Positions 27,265 through 36,768 are shown, counted from the first letter of the stretch. The stretch is DNA of 64,000 nucleotides from Actinopolyspora mzabensis (GCF_900101095.1 NZ_FNFM01000006.1:252101-316100); one strand, 5' to 3'. Made by a program: numbers and translations. The notes: a model not told the origin generated them from the sequence alone.

Positions 27265-28488
27265 GTGGCGAAATCGCAGCGCAACCGATCACAACGGTCC
27301 GGCGCCCCGGAGGCTCGGGGATTCGACTTCGGTTCGTACCTGCGAAACGAAACCGTCGGTGGCATGTTCATGCTCGCCGCCACGGTGATCGCGCTGATAG
27401 CCGCCAACTCCCCCGTATCGCACCTTTACGCGGCGGTTCGCGACTTCACGATCGGTCCGCACTCCCTGCACCTGGATCTCACCGTGGGGGAGTGGGCCAA
27501 GGACGGTCTGCTGGCGATCTTCTTCTTCGTGGCGGGGCTGGAGCTCAAGCGCGAGTTGGTCCTGGGGGATCTGGCCGACCGCAAGAAGGCAACGCTTCCG
27601 GTACTCGCCGCGCTCGGCGGCATGATCGTGCCCGCCGTGCTGGCCGTCGCCATCGGATACGGTGCGCCCGGCGCCGCCCAGGCTTGGGCGATCCCGGTGG
27701 CCACCGACATCGCTTTCGCGCTCGGGGTGCTCTCGCTGACCGCCTCGGCCATGCCCACCACCGCCCGCGTCTTCCTGCTCAGCCTCGCCGTGGTGGACGA
27801 CCTGGGCGCCATCATCGTCATCGCGGTGCTGTTCACCAGCGGGATGAATCTGATCGCGCTGCTGGTGGCGGTGCTGCTCTGCGTCGGTTACTGGTACGCC
27901 CAGCACCGCCGTATCCGGACCTCGTGGCTCTACGTGCCGCTGGCGGTGGGCACCTGGGTCGCGGTGCACAGCAGCGGAGTGCACGCCACCATCGCCGGTG
28001 TGGCGCTCGGCCTGCTCACCAGGGTTCGCCCCGATCCCTACGAACAGGCCTCGCCCTCGATGCGGCTGGAACACCGGTTGCAGCCGTGGTCGGCCGCCCT
28101 GGTGGTGCCCGTGTTCGCGCTGTTCGCCGCCGGTGTTCCGGTGGGGCTGGACGCGCTCGGCAACGTCTTCCAGGACCGGATCGCGATCGCGGTCATGGTC
28201 GGTCTGGTGGTCGGCAAGCTGCTCGGGATCTTCGGTACCTCGTTCGTCGCCATCAAGCTCGGGTTCGGCAGTCCACCGCAGGGAGTCACCTGGAGTGACC
28301 TGTTCGCACTGGCGATGCTGGGTGGTGTCGGTTTCACCGTCAGCCTGCTGATCGCCGATCTCTCGCTGACGGGGGACGCGGCCGACCGGGCCAAGGCCGC
28401 CGTGCTGATCGCCTCGGCGGTCGCCTCGATCGTCGCCACGTTGATGCTGGTGTTCCGCAAGCAGCACAGCTCCACGCACACGACCTGA
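27265..28488 (+). CDS. nhaA: Na+/H+ antiporter NhaA
   Basis: A 407-residue inner-membrane electrogenic sodium/proton antiporter with 11-12 hydrophobic segments. The transport-site aspartates lie in VATDIAFALGVL and in LAVVDDLGAI, the latter matching the essential Asp pair of E. coli NhaA. HSSGVHATIAGVALGL and the C-terminal GGVGFTVSLLIADL are also conserved. It expels Na+ and regulates internal pH, which fits a salt-exposed lifestyle. GTG 27265 follows CAGGAG with normal spacing. It looks monocistronic; a short palindromic hairpin lies 43 bp downstream. Confidence 0.95.
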   Translation: MAKSQRNRSQRSGAPEARGFDFGSYLRNETVGGMFMLAATVIALIAANSPVSHLYAAVRDFTIGPHSLHLDLTVGEWAKDGLLAIFFFVAGLELKRELVLGDLADRKKATLPVLAALGGMIVPAVLAVAIGYGAPGAAQAWAIPVATDIAFALGVLSLTASAMPTTARVFLLSLAVVDDLGAIIVIAVLFTSGMNLIALLVAVLLCVGYWYAQHRRIRTSWLYVPLAVGTWVAVHSSGVHATIAGVALGLLTRVRPDPYEQASPSMRLEHRLQPWSAALVVPVFALFAAGVPVGLDALGNVFQDRIAIAVMVGLVVGKLLGIFGTSFVAIKLGFGSPPQGVTWSDLFALAMLGGVGFTVSLLIADLSLTGDAADRAKAAVLIASAVASIVATLMLVFRKQHSSTHTT

Positions 28489-28531
28489 GCCTCTGGTTTC
28501 TCCCAGTCGTTTCGCGTGGCGGTGCTGGTGT

Positions 28532-28549
28532 CGATTTCTCGCGAAATCG
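28532..28549. repeat. Short CGATTTC hairpin after nhaA
   Basis: CGATTTC-TCGC-GAAATCG, a perfect 7-bp stem with a four-base loop (GCGA on the minus strand). It is a solitary copy of the hairpin that trails the composite repeats. The rest of the 28489-28796 gap shows no gene. Confidence 0.75.
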
Positions 28550-28796
28550 CCGCGCCCCGGAGACCGCCGTCGGGAAGTGACCGTGCGGGTCGCAGCGTGC
28601 GTGTCTCCGGTGCGTGAGTCGGATGCATCGCAAGGCCGGGCCGCTCGCCGCGTAGGTCGCTACTCAAGAGTGGCCCAACACAGCAAGGCGCCGACTCACG
28701 TGACGGCTACGCAACCGCCCGGGCAAAGTACCGCTGTGGATCCGGCAGGGGCGCGTCACTGCGTGGGTGTTGGTCGCTCGTGGCACGATAACGAGC

Positions 28797-29303
28797 GTGA
28801 ACAGCTCCCAGAACAAACAACACGACGGGGCCGGCACCACCGACGAGTCGGCCGTGACCTCGATTCCACTGTCCGAAGAGGGCACCGGTTCCGGAGGCGA
28901 GCAGTCCATCGGTGCCCTGGGGCGGGACGTCGCCACGCACTTGTCCTCGTTGGTGCGTGGTGAGCTGGAGCTGGCCAAGGCCGAGATCTCGAGTGAGGCC
29001 CGCAAGGCCCTCAAGGGCAGTGTCTACTTCGTCCTGGCGCTGACGGTGCTGGCCTTCAGCAGCTTTTTCCTGTTCTTCACGCTCGCCGAGGGGCTCCACG
29101 CGCTCGGACTGTGGCGCTGGGCCTCCTTCGGCATCGTGTTCCTGGTGATGCTGCTGGTGGCCATCGTGCTGGCCCTGTTCGGCTACCGGCGGGTGCGCAA
29201 GATATCGGCCCCCAAGCGGACCATGGACTCGTTGCGCGAGAGCGCGCAGCTGCGCCACCGGCACCCGCAGGACTCCGCCGAGCGGGCCCGGCCTTCCGAG
29301 TGA
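28797..29303 (+). CDS. Phage-holin-like (Holin-X/DUF1469) membrane protein
   Basis: A protein of about 168 residues. A charged, disordered N-terminus leads to an amphipathic helix (LSSLVRGELELAKAEISSEARKALKG). Two strong membrane spans follow (VYFVLALTVLAFSSFFLFF and FGIVFLVMLLVAIVLALFGY), then a basic tail. This is the actinobacterial phage-holin superfamily III (Holin-X) pattern, chromosomal proteins of unknown role and not true phage holins. GTG 28797 is chosen over the upstream 28767 because the family start fits; no ribosome site is visible for either. It is convergent with marP. Confidence 0.75.
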   Translation: MNSSQNKQHDGAGTTDESAVTSIPLSEEGTGSGGEQSIGALGRDVATHLSSLVRGELELAKAEISSEARKALKGSVYFVLALTVLAFSSFFLFFTLAEGLHALGLWRWASFGIVFLVMLLVAIVLALFGYRRVRKISAPKRTMDSLRESAQLRHRHPQDSAERARPSE

Positions 29304-29387
29304 GGTCCGCCGCGCGTGGCCCGTGCCCGTCCGGACGCGAGCACACACGTGGGGCGACCCTCCTCCCGGCCCGGAGCGGCCTTCGGA

Positions 29388-30575
29388 TCACTCGGTGCAA
29401 ACACCCGTCGTCACCTCCGACGACAGGGTGGGCGCCGCTGCCACCTCGTCGGCTACCTCGGACGCGGTCAGCGCGAACCCGGTATTCGGGTCGTCGACCG
29501 CGGCGCCGAACACCAGACCGACCACTTCACCGTCCGGGTTGATGAGTGGACCTCCGGAGTTGCCGCTCTGCACCTGGGCACGAACGGTGTACACATCGCG
29601 TGTCACCGTGTCGTCGCCGTAGATGTTCGGTCCGCGCAGGTCGATCCGTTCCCGGACCCTGCCCGCCGCGGCGGTGTAGGGGCCGTCCAGCGGGTAACCG
29701 AGCACGATCACGTTCGTACCGGAGTCCGCGGGCTGTGAGACGAACTCCATCGGCTCCGCGTTCAGGTCGGGAACGGACAGCACGGCCACGTCCTCCTCCT
29801 CGTCGAAGAGCACCACGTTGGCCGCGAAGCGCCCCCGACCGATCTCCACGAACACGCTGTCGGTCCCCGCGACCACGTGGGCGTTGGTCACCACTCTGTT
29901 CGGGGCCACCACGAAGCCGGTTCCCTCCAGTGCGCGTCCGCAGTCCGGGGCCCTGCCGCGTATCTTGACGATGCTGGGGCGTACCTCCCGCACCACCTCG
30001 CTGCGCGCCAGCGCCGGATCCGGGGCCTCGATGCGTGCGACCGGTGTGCGGGAGAACGGTTGTACCGCGTCCGGGAACCCGCTGACCCCCAGCACCTCCC
30101 GCAGTTCGGACGGCAGTGCGCGCGCGGCCTCCGGCATCATCGAGTCCACGGTGCGCAGCACGCTCGACCTGCTGACGCTGCCCGCGAGCCCCGGCAGCGC
30201 AGAGGCCGAGGTCAGTGGCAGCGCCACCAGCCAGGCGACCACGAACACCGCCACCCCCTGCAGCAGGGCACCCAGCGTGTTGTCGACGCCGATCAGTCTC
30301 CGGTGTCCGGTGATCCGCTCCCGAAGCTGGTGGCCCGCCCACATGCCCGCTGTCTCGCCCAGTGCCACGAGCAGCACGACGATGCCGATCCCGAATCCGA
30401 TTCGGGCAGCCGCGCTGTCGAGCTGTTCCAACAGCAGCGGAGCCGAGCGCACCCCGACGATCGCACCGGCGAGTACTCCGAGGAACGACAGTGCCGCGGT
30501 GACCATGCCGTGGCGCGCGCCGGACGCGGCGGCCAGCACCGCCAGCGCCACCACGAGCAAGTCGACCCAGTTCAC
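29388..30575 (-). CDS. marP: MarP-type membrane serine protease
   Basis: A 395-residue periplasmic protease tethered by four N-terminal membrane spans (residues 1-130, CvpA-like). A chymotrypsin-fold domain follows with His233 (VVTNAHVV), Asp262 (EDVAVL) and Ser340 (QSGNSGGP). Cys212 and Cys393 match the disulphide that stabilises the M. tuberculosis enzyme, and the catalytic numbering is within three residues of it. MarP is required there for acid and oxidant resistance and activates a peptidoglycan hydrolase. Here it begins the block syntenic with Rv3671c onward: Nudix, TlpA-like and nth genes lie upstream on the same strand, though a 217-bp gap suggests it has its own promoter. Confidence 0.92.
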   Translation of the reverse strand: MNWVDLLVVALAVLAAASGARHGMVTAALSFLGVLAGAIVGVRSAPLLLEQLDSAAARIGFGIGIVVLLVALGETAGMWAGHQLRERITGHRRLIGVDNTLGALLQGVAVFVVAWLVALPLTSASALPGLAGSVSRSSVLRTVDSMMPEAARALPSELREVLGVSGFPDAVQPFSRTPVARIEAPDPALARSEVVREVRPSIVKIRGRAPDCGRALEGTGFVVAPNRVVTNAHVVAGTDSVFVEIGRGRFAANVVLFDEEEDVAVLSVPDLNAEPMEFVSQPADSGTNVIVLGYPLDGPYTAAAGRVRERIDLRGPNIYGDDTVTRDVYTVRAQVQSGNSGGPLINPDGEVVGLVFGAAVDDPNTGFALTASEVADEVAAAPTLSSEVTTGVCTE

Positions 30576-30792
30576 CGGTCACCTCGGCTTTCGTTCCTCG
30601 GAAGCTGGCTGTGATTTCGTGTCCCGTTCGCGTGCCCGGTCCGGTTGGGCCGGTCCCGGTGGCCGTCTCGGGCGCGGCGGGACGGGGAGGCACGGGAGCG
30701 CTATGCGAAGTGCTCTCCACCGTCGGTGACGCGCCGAATCGGCCGCCGGTTCGGCGTGCGGAGGAACCAAGGTTCCCAGACCGGCACCGGGA

Positions 30793-31503
30793 TCATTGTC
30801 CGAACCCGGGATCGTCGATGTCGACAGCGGCCTGCCAGGCTTCGCTCAGTTCCCGCACGTCGCCACGGTTCCACTCCCGCGACCACCCCGCGAGGTCGAG
30901 CACCCCGTCCAGCAGCCCGCCGGTGAATCCCCAGACCAGCATGCCGGGCACGAGGAAAGCCGGGGTGGTCCTGCCGCCGATGCGGACGTTGAGCCGGTTG
31001 TTCGGTCGGGTCAGCATCGAGATCGGCACGCGTGCCACGGCCGCCGTTTCCGCGGGGTCCACCGCTTCGACCGGACCCGGATCGTGCCAGTGGGCCAGTA
31101 CCGGAGTCACCCGGAAGTCGCTGTGCGCCAGATAGAGCTCGGGCAGCGTCGCTACCGGGGTGATCCCCGAGGGCAGCACGCCTACCTCCTCGATCGCTTC
31201 CCGCAGTGCGGTGTCCACCGGACCCTCGTCCCCGTCGTCGGTGGCCCCACCGGGAAAGGCCACCTGCCCGGGGTGCGAGTTCAGGTTCTCCGCGCGGCGC
31301 AGCAGCAGCACGTCGGGACCGTCGTCCCGCCCGGGTTCCTCGCCGAACAGGATCAGCACCGCGGCGGGGCGGACGGCCTCGCGATCGGGTGGACGCAGCC
31401 ACCCCAGGGAGTTCGCGTCCACCTCGGCGGTGCGTTCCACCAGTGGTCGCAGCCAGGCGGGTAACTCGTTCGAGTCGATCAGCGGTCCGTGTTCCTCGTT
31501 CAC
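30793..31503 (-). CDS. CoA-diphosphatase-type Nudix hydrolase
   Basis: A 236-residue Nudix enzyme. The CoA-specific signature LLLRRAENLNSHPGQVAFPGG (66-86) runs directly into the Nudix box, whose end REAIEEVGV (101-109) carries the metal-binding glutamates. It is expected to split coenzyme A or acyl-CoA to phosphopantetheine and 3',5'-ADP. GTG 31503 overlaps the TlpA-like gene's stop (GTGA), so the two are coupled. It corresponds to Rv3672c by position and motif. Confidence 0.88.
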   Translation of the reverse strand: MNEEHGPLIDSNELPAWLRPLVERTAEVDANSLGWLRPPDREAVRPAAVLILFGEEPGRDDGPDVLLLRRAENLNSHPGQVAFPGGATDDGDEGPVDTALREAIEEVGVLPSGITPVATLPELYLAHSDFRVTPVLAHWHDPGPVEAVDPAETAAVARVPISMLTRPNNRLNVRIGGRTTPAFLVPGMLVWGFTGGLLDGVLDLAGWSREWNRGDVRELSEAWQAAVDIDDPGFGQ

Positions 31504-32153
31504 CGAGCCTCCAGTTTCTGCTGTACCGCCGAGGCGACCTCGTCCGCGGACTCGAACACTTCGACGGGCATTCGCTCGACCTCTCCCGAAGGTGTGACGA
31601 GGTAGCTGGCGGGAAGCGGTTTCGGCACCCGCAGGCCACGGGAGAGCTCTCCCCGCGCGTCGTGGATCATCGGCAGTCGCACGTCGAGCTCGCGCAGCAG
31701 CCGCAGTCCGCTCTCGGGAGTGCTGCGTACCTGCACACCGACCACACCCACTTCGTCCTGCCGCTCGGCGTAGTCCCGCAGCGCGGGCAGTTCCTCGCGG
31801 CACGGGGCGCACCAGCTCGCCCAGACGTTGATCAGGGTGGTTCCCGAAGCCGTCAGCTCACCCAGGTCGGTCCGGGAACCGTCGCCCAGGCAGCTACCCG
31901 TGGCCCCTCGCAGCCGCGAAGGCGGTTCGCCGCCCTCGGTGGATTCGCAACCGGGGAGCCCGGCGGCCGCGCGCAGGGCCGCGAGGTCACCTGTGGTTCG
32001 GTTCGTGCCGGTGGGTGCCGGGCTCTCCGGCCGGGTCGGATCCCGGTCGCGGGGCCACAGCGCGACCACGGCCAGCGTCGCCACCGTCAGCACGATCAGG
32101 GTCCACCTGAGCTCGCTGCCGAACCGGAACCGTTTCGAGCGCTCCGGACTCAT
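31500..32153 (-). CDS. TlpA/ResA-like thioredoxin, membrane-anchored
   Basis: A 217-residue protein. It has one N-terminal membrane anchor (about 17-33) and a linker with Cys69 and Cys88. A thioredoxin-fold domain carries the redox site WCAPC (Cys115, Cys118), facing the outside of the membrane, and a cis-Pro region lies in KPLPASYLV. It probably reduces or isomerises disulphides of exported proteins. It is coupled on both sides by four-base overlaps (with nth upstream and the Nudix gene downstream), matching Rv3673c in the same order. Confidence 0.88.
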   Translation of the reverse strand: MSPERSKRFRFGSELRWTLIVLTVATLAVVALWPRDRDPTRPESPAPTGTNRTTGDLAALRAAAGLPGCESTEGGEPPSRLRGATGSCLGDGSRTDLGELTASGTTLINVWASWCAPCREELPALRDYAERQDEVGVVGVQVRSTPESGLRLLRELDVRLPMIHDARGELSRGLRVPKPLPASYLVTPSGEVERMPVEVFESADEVASAVQQKLEAR

Positions 32154-33001
32154 CCCGCCGACTCCCGTGTGGCCGGTTCGTCGGTCCGATCATCGGTGGT
32201 GGGCTCGGCCGGGGAACCGGTGGTCACCCCTGCGAGCTCCAGCAACCGATCGGCTTCCGAACCGCTCACGAGTTCGGCGGCCGTCCCCGGATCGGTGGGG
32301 CCCGTGCCGTACGAGGGGCAGTCCTTGGCCAGCAGGCAGGCGCCGCAGGCCGGTTTGCGCGAGTGGCACACCCGTCGACCGTGGAAGATCACCCGGTGCG
32401 AGAGCATCGTCCACTCCGACCGCGGGATGAGCTCGCCGACCGCGCTCTCCACCTTGACCGGGTCCTCCTCCGTGGTCCAACCCCAGCGGCGAACCAGCCT
32501 GCCGAAGTGCGTGTCCACCGTCAGCCCGGGGACGTCGAAGGCGTTGCCCAGGATCACGTTCGCGGTCTTGCGGCCGATCCCCGGCAGTTTGACCAGCTCG
32601 GGCAACGTGGCGGGCACCTCGCCGTCGTGCCGCTCAACCAGTGCGGCCCCCAGGCCCAGCAGCGAGTTGGCCTTGTTGCGGTAGAAGCCGGTGGGGCGGA
32701 TCAGCTCCTCCAGCTCGGTGCGGTCGGCCCCGGCGTAGTCGGCGGCGGTCGGGTAGCGGGTGAACAGCCCGGGGGTGACTTCGTTGACGCGTTTGTCGGT
32801 GCACTGCGCCGACAGGATGGTGGCCACCGTCAGCTGCAGCGGCGTCTCGAAGTTCAGCTCGCAGTGCGCGTCCGGATAGGCGTCGGCGAGCGCACGCATG
32901 ATTCTGCGTGCCCGTCGCACCAGGCCGAGCCGGGTCTCGCCGCTACGCCTCCGCTTCGGTTCGGTGTCGTGCTCTGAGCGATCTGGAACTGGTTCGGACA
33001 C
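32150..33001 (-). CDS. nth: Endonuclease III
   Basis: A 283-residue DNA glycosylase/AP lyase for oxidised pyrimidines in base-excision repair. The helix-hairpin-helix LPGIGRKTA (139-147) carries the catalytic Lys145, and VDTHFGRL carries Asp163; their 18-residue spacing equals that of E. coli Nth. Cys212, Cys219, Cys222 and Cys228 have the C-x6-C-x2-C-x5-C spacing of the [4Fe-4S] loop. A 30-residue basic N-terminus and an acidic C-terminal tail of about 50 residues are extensions. GTG 33001 is the longest start; the true start may lie slightly downstream. First gene of a coupled nth-tlpA-nudix unit. Confidence 0.95.
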   Translation of the reverse strand: MSEPVPDRSEHDTEPKRRRSGETRLGLVRRARRIMRALADAYPDAHCELNFETPLQLTVATILSAQCTDKRVNEVTPGLFTRYPTAADYAGADRTELEELIRPTGFYRNKANSLLGLGAALVERHDGEVPATLPELVKLPGIGRKTANVILGNAFDVPGLTVDTHFGRLVRRWGWTTEEDPVKVESAVGELIPRSEWTMLSHRVIFHGRRVCHSRKPACGACLLAKDCPSYGTGPTDPGTAAELVSGSEADRLLELAGVTTGSPAEPTTDDRTDEPATRESAG

Positions 33002-33180
33002 CCCACTAGCTTACGGATCGTGAGTCCCGCAGAGCCTCCAACCGGTTGGTGGAGGGGAGCGTCCGGTGATGCCGGGGCCCGATAGATTCGGGTGGGTCCG
33101 GATGGATTCGGGTGTGCCCGGGGGCTGTCCCCCCGACGGGGGCCGCTGTCAAGTACCCCGGTTGCGGATCGCACCGACGT

Positions 33181-33456
33181 ATGAGCGAAGATTGGGTCAC
33201 AATGACTGCCTGGTTCGTGATCGTCGTACCGCTTGTGATCATGTTTTTCACGCTCTTCATGGAGCGTGTCGAAGCCCGGCTTCGGCATGTCGCGGTGCAG
33301 GAGAACGAGGTGGAGGAGCTGCTGGAGAACGCCCGGCCCGACGAGGTTCGGGCGCTGTTCCGGCAGGGAATTGGACGTGCGCTGGAGCTGTTCCAGCTTC
33401 GCAGGGTGGGACGCGCCGGCAGACTACGAACCCGCCGTTCGCGTGACCGGTCGTAG
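33181..33456 (+). CDS. Small membrane protein (Rv3675-like position)
   Basis: A protein of about 91 residues with one membrane span (MTAWFVIVVPLVIMFFTLF) followed by a charged amphipathic helix (ERVEARLRHVAVQENEVEELL) and a basic tail. It lies between nth and crp, as Rv3675 does in M. tuberculosis. Function is unknown. ATG 33181 is chosen over the longer frame; ATG 33202 is also possible. It is followed by crp 96 bp downstream on the same strand. Confidence 0.6.
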   Translation: MSEDWVTMTAWFVIVVPLVIMFFTLFMERVEARLRHVAVQENEVEELLENARPDEVRALFRQGIGRALELFQLRRVGRAGRLRTRRSRDRS

Positions 33457-33552
33457 ACTGGTCGGTGGTGATAGGCGGCACACATCGGTACCGCTTCGAG
33501 TGACGGTGCCGGTGTCGAGAGCAGCCGCCGCGTCTCAACATGGAGGGACGAG

Positions 33553-34227
33553 GTGGACGAGACCCTGTCGCGGGCCGGTATCTTCCAGGGTGTGGAGCCG
33601 GCCGCCGCGGAGGCACTTACGCAATCGCTGGAACCGGTGGAGTTCTCGCGGGGACACGTGATTTTCGCCGAGGGGGAGCCGGGGGATCGCCTCTACATCC
33701 TCCAGTCCGGCAAGGTCAAGCTGGGCAGGAAATCCCCGGACGGCCGGGAGAACCTGCTCGCGATCATGGGGCCCTCGGACATGTTCGGGGAGCTGTCCAT
33801 CTTCGATCCGGGGCCGCGGACATCGACCGCCACGACGGTGACCGATGTGCGGGCGCTGACCATGGACCGCAGTGCGCTGCGGCAGTGGATCGGAACTCGG
33901 CCGGAGATCGCCGAACAGCTGCTCCGAGTCGTGGCCCGTAGGCTGCGCCGGACGAACGGTATGCTCGCGGATCTGATCTTCACGGACGTACCCGGCCGGG
34001 TCGCCAAGGCGTTGTTGCAGCTCGCGCAACGTTTCGGCAGCCAGGAATCCGGTCTGCTGCGGGTCACGCACGACCTGACCCAGGAGGAGATCGCGCAGTA
34101 CGTCGGGGCTTCCAGGGAAACCGTCAACAAGGCGTTGGCGGACTTCGCGCATCGCGGATGGCTGCGGCTCGAGGGCAAGAGCGTGCTGATCCTCGACCCC
34201 GAGCGGCTGGCGCGCCGTGCCCGCTGA
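33553..34227 (+). CDS. crp: CRP/GlxR-type cAMP receptor regulator
   Basis: A 224-residue CRP/FNR-family global regulator. The cyclic-nucleotide-binding beta roll spans about 10-120 ([17 protein letters not shown] and the phosphate-binding cassette [17 protein letters not shown] with the Glu-Leu-Ser signature). A dimer helix (120-145) leads to a winged helix with recognition sequence [17 protein letters not shown]. It is the orthologue by position and motif of Rv3676/GlxR, which control many carbon and stress genes with cAMP. GTG 33553 follows GGAGGGACGAGG. Confidence 0.93.
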   Translation: MDETLSRAGIFQGVEPAAAEALTQSLEPVEFSRGHVIFAEGEPGDRLYILQSGKVKLGRKSPDGRENLLAIMGPSDMFGELSIFDPGPRTSTATTVTDVRALTMDRSALRQWIGTRPEIAEQLLRVVARRLRRTNGMLADLIFTDVPGRVAKALLQLAQRFGSQESGLLRVTHDLTQEEIAQYVGASRETVNKALADFAHRGWLRLEGKSVLILDPERLARRAR

Positions 34228-34489
34228 TTCCGTCAGCGGAGAGCGGGACCTCGCATAACCGACGCCGCCCTCGGCGTCCGCGACACACCGACCGCCCACT
34301 GCTTCGTGCCGGACAGGCACGGTTGGAGCGGCCGGTGCTTTTCAGCATGTCCGCACGCCTTCGGCGTAAGCGGTAGCGCACGTGGGACGGCCGGCCCCGC
34401 ACGGGCCGGCCCCGCGTGTCCGGAGTGCTTTCGCTGCTCCCAGCATTCGGGAACCCGGTTTCGGCGCAGGCCGCAAGGGCCGGTGCGCA

Positions 34490-34577
34490 CAAAAAGAAGG
34501 AACCGGGCGCCACCCCCGACGCGGCGCTCCGGTTCCCTCTCCTCGCGTGGTCCGTCCCCCGACCAACCACGCTTTTT
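34490..34577 (+). ncRNA. Candidate 6C-like small RNA
   Basis: Two adjacent hairpins with C-rich loops end in a T-run. The first pairs GGAACCGG (34499-34506) with CCGGTTCC (34529-34536), extended by GCGCC/GGCGC, around a loop with CCCCC. The second pairs GTGGT (34547-34551) with ACCAC (34566-34570), or GGTC with GACC inside, again around CCCCC, and is followed by GCTTTTT. Two C-rich hairpin loops plus a terminator is the layout of the actinobacterial 6C RNA, which in mycobacteria and corynebacteria maps not far from crp. On the minus strand the first hairpin is followed by TTCTTTTT, so it could also stop leftward transcripts. The rest of the 34228-34947 gap holds only small hairpins (for example GACGCCG/CGGCGTC at 34261-34278). 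Confidence 0.5.
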
Positions 34578-34924
34578 CCCCGATCCCTCGATGGTCGGCC
34601 CCGAACCAACGCATCGAAGGCTTGTTTTTCGGTTCTCCCGCCGCCGAGTCGGCCGCGGCGCGGCTCGGACGACCGGTCCCCGATGGCTACGCCGAGTGTT
34701 TTCACGATCACTCGTACGTTGCACACTCTCAGCTTGCGCCATTCGAGCCGCCTTGCCAAGCCCTTTCACTCATGAAGACGTATCGGAAGCGCCCGGGGTT
34801 GCGTGTCGGCCCCGATTTTTTCGGCTCTTTTTCATCGCGAGCGCTTGATCGGGCTGACCTGCGAATTCGTTTCGCGTGTTGTTCGGGTGCCCGGTCGGAG
34901 GGTGAGTGGGATAACGCGAAAATC

Positions 34925-34944
34925 AGTGGTACTGGCGTACCACT
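34925..34944. promoter_or_regulatory. Operator-like inverted repeat at the MFS gene start
   Basis: AGTGGTAC and GTACCACT are exact complements separated by TGGC, ending three bases before the GTG of the MFS gene. A bound repressor would cover the transcription or translation start. No regulator gene is adjacent. Confidence 0.6.
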
Positions 34945-34947
34945 TTC

Positions 34948-36207
34948 GTGATACTGGCACGCGTGTCCCACTCCGTCTCACTGACCGACTACCGCGCGGC
35001 GCTGCGTACCCGAGGTGCCGCGGCTCCCGTACTGACCTCGTTGCTCGCCAGGCTGCCCGTGGCGATGATCGGGCTGGCTCTGTTGCTCTACGTGCAACGA
35101 GTGACCGGATCCTTCGGTGTTGCCGGGCTGGTTTCGGCGGGCAACCTCGTGGGAGTGGCCGTCGGGTCGGTGGTGCAGGGGCGGATCATGGACCGGCTGG
35201 GGCCCACCCGGCCGCTGCTCGTGGTATCGGCGGTGTTCAGCGGGTTCGTCACCGCCGAGATCGTGGCGATCGAGTCGGGTGGGGCAGCGGTACCGATGAT
35301 CGTGCTCGCCGTGGCCGTCGGGCTGACCGAGCCGATGACGGGCCCGGCGTCGCGGGCGCTCTGGACCCGACTGCTCCCGCCGGGCCGCACCAGGGACGCC
35401 GCCTACTCGTACGAGGCCATCAGCATGGAGGTGTTCTTCATCCTGGGGCCGGGCATAGCCGGTCTGCTGGTGAACATGCCCTGGGCCGGTACCGGACTCC
35501 TCGTCGGGGCCTGCTGCATGGTCACGGGAAGCGCCGGATTCGCGCTGACCCCGGCGGCCAGGCGACACCGGCCGGCGGACCGTGCCGACGCCGTCGGCTC
35601 GCTGCTGGGGGCGCTCGCCGCCCCCGGGATGCGCACCGTCGCGCTGGCGGCCTTCGGTTTCGGAGCGCTGCTGGGCATGGTGGAGGTCGCGGTTCCGGCC
35701 GCCGCCGAACGCGCGGGCCACGCCGCCCTGGGCGGCTTGCTGCTCAGCGTGCTGTCCGTGAGTTCGGTCGTGGTCGGCGTGCTCTACGGGATGCGTCCCT
35801 GGCCGCGCCCCATGTACCTGCGACTCCCCGCCCTGCTTTCGGTGTTCGCGGTGCTCATATCGCTGCTGGCGTTGCCGACCACCCTCCTCGGGCTGACGGT
35901 GGCCCTCCTGGTTGCGGGCACGCTGATAACTCCGCAGTCCACCGCTCACTCCGTGGCGCTGGAGGGGGCCGCGCCTCCCGGAACGGCCACCGAGGCGTTC
36001 AGCTGGGTCATCACGGCGGTGACGCTGGGTTCGGCCTTCGGGCAGTCCGTGAGCGGACAGCTCGTGGAGGCGGCCGCGCCGCCAGCGGCCTTCCTGGTGG
36101 CCAGTGGTATCGGGCTGGTACTCGGAACGGTGCTCTGGTTCCGCCGCCGCACCCTGCTCACCGAGGACGACGTGCGCGCGGTCCAGAGCTTCGCCGAAAC
36201 CCGCTGA
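34948..36207 (+). CDS. MFS transporter
   Basis: A 419-residue major-facilitator protein with 12 predicted hydrophobic segments. The loop-2/3 motif appears as GRIMDRLGPTRPLL, and the two halves are joined by a short basic loop (TPAARRHRPADRADAV). This resembles actinobacterial drug-efflux-type MFS carriers; substrate unknown. GTG 34948 or 34963 may be the start; neither has a ribosome site, and a perfect inverted repeat lies just upstream, suggesting tight repression and possibly a leaderless transcript. The gene interrupts the mycobacterial-like order between crp and the MBL gene. Confidence 0.8.
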   Translation: MILARVSHSVSLTDYRAALRTRGAAAPVLTSLLARLPVAMIGLALLLYVQRVTGSFGVAGLVSAGNLVGVAVGSVVQGRIMDRLGPTRPLLVVSAVFSGFVTAEIVAIESGGAAVPMIVLAVAVGLTEPMTGPASRALWTRLLPPGRTRDAAYSYEAISMEVFFILGPGIAGLLVNMPWAGTGLLVGACCMVTGSAGFALTPAARRHRPADRADAVGSLLGALAAPGMRTVALAAFGFGALLGMVEVAVPAAAERAGHAALGGLLLSVLSVSSVVVGVLYGMRPWPRPMYLRLPALLSVFAVLISLLALPTTLLGLTVALLVAGTLITPQSTAHSVALEGAAPPGTATEAFSWVITAVTLGSAFGQSVSGQLVEAAAPPAAFLVASGIGLVLGTVLWFRRRTLLTEDDVRAVQSFAETR

Positions 36208-36291
36208 CCGGAACGCTCCGGCGGGAAGCCTCCGCTCGGGAGGGCCGGCCGGAGCGAACCGGTCAGCGGAGATGCTCCGCGGTGGCGTGGT

Positions 36292-36768
36292 TCACTGGAT
36301 CTCGACGCGGTGCGGCTTGGTCTGCTCGCTCTTCTTCACCCGCACGGTCAACACCCCGTTGTCGAGTTTGGCCTCGACGTTCTGGCTGTCCACTCCCGCG
36401 GGCAACGAACTCCGGTACGAGAAGCTGCCGGTGCGCCTGGTCTGGCGATGCATCACACCGGACCGTTCCCGTTCCCTCATCTCGCCGGTGATCCAGAGTT
36501 CGTGGTCGCGGACCTCGACGCTGACGTCCTCCCGGTTCACCCCGGGCAGCTCGACCTCGAACTCGTAGGCATCCTCCGTCTCCGCGACGTCCACCAGCGG
36601 TTGCCACATGCCACCGGCCCTGGTGGTGCTCCACCCCGGATCGAACATGCGCTCCATGCGATCCCAGATGTCCTCCAGCTCCCGGAAAGGCTCCTGCCAG
36701 AAGCTCGGCATCGCCCTGCTGCTCATCGGACTACGTTCCCCACGACGTACTGGTACCGGTTCGGCCAT
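36292..36768 (-). CDS. Hsp20/alpha-crystallin small heat-shock protein
   Basis: A 158-residue ATP-independent chaperone that holds unfolding proteins. The N-terminal arm (about 1-55, with FWQEPFRELEDIWDRM) is followed by the alpha-crystallin domain from PLVDVAETEDAYEFEVELPG to the closing NVEAKLDNGVLTVRVKK. ATG 36768 is chosen because AGGGGAGGGAG lies just upstream; the frame extends 36 bases further 5' without a site. No HAIR or CIRCE element was seen in the 216-bp upstream gap, so its heat control is unclear. Confidence 0.9.
   Translation of the reverse strand: MAEPVPVRRGERSPMSSRAMPSFWQEPFRELEDIWDRMERMFDPGWSTTRAGGMWQPLVDVAETEDAYEFEVELPGVNREDVSVEVRDHELWITGEMRERERSGVMHRQTRRTGSFSYRSSLPAGVDSQNVEAKLDNGVLTVRVKKSEQTKPHRVEIQ

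Noticed and set aside
28797-29303. Holin-like gene as evidence for a prophage with the GH25 lysin
   Set aside because: Holin-X proteins are common chromosomal genes in actinobacteria and the lysin is 21 kb away with housekeeping genes between.
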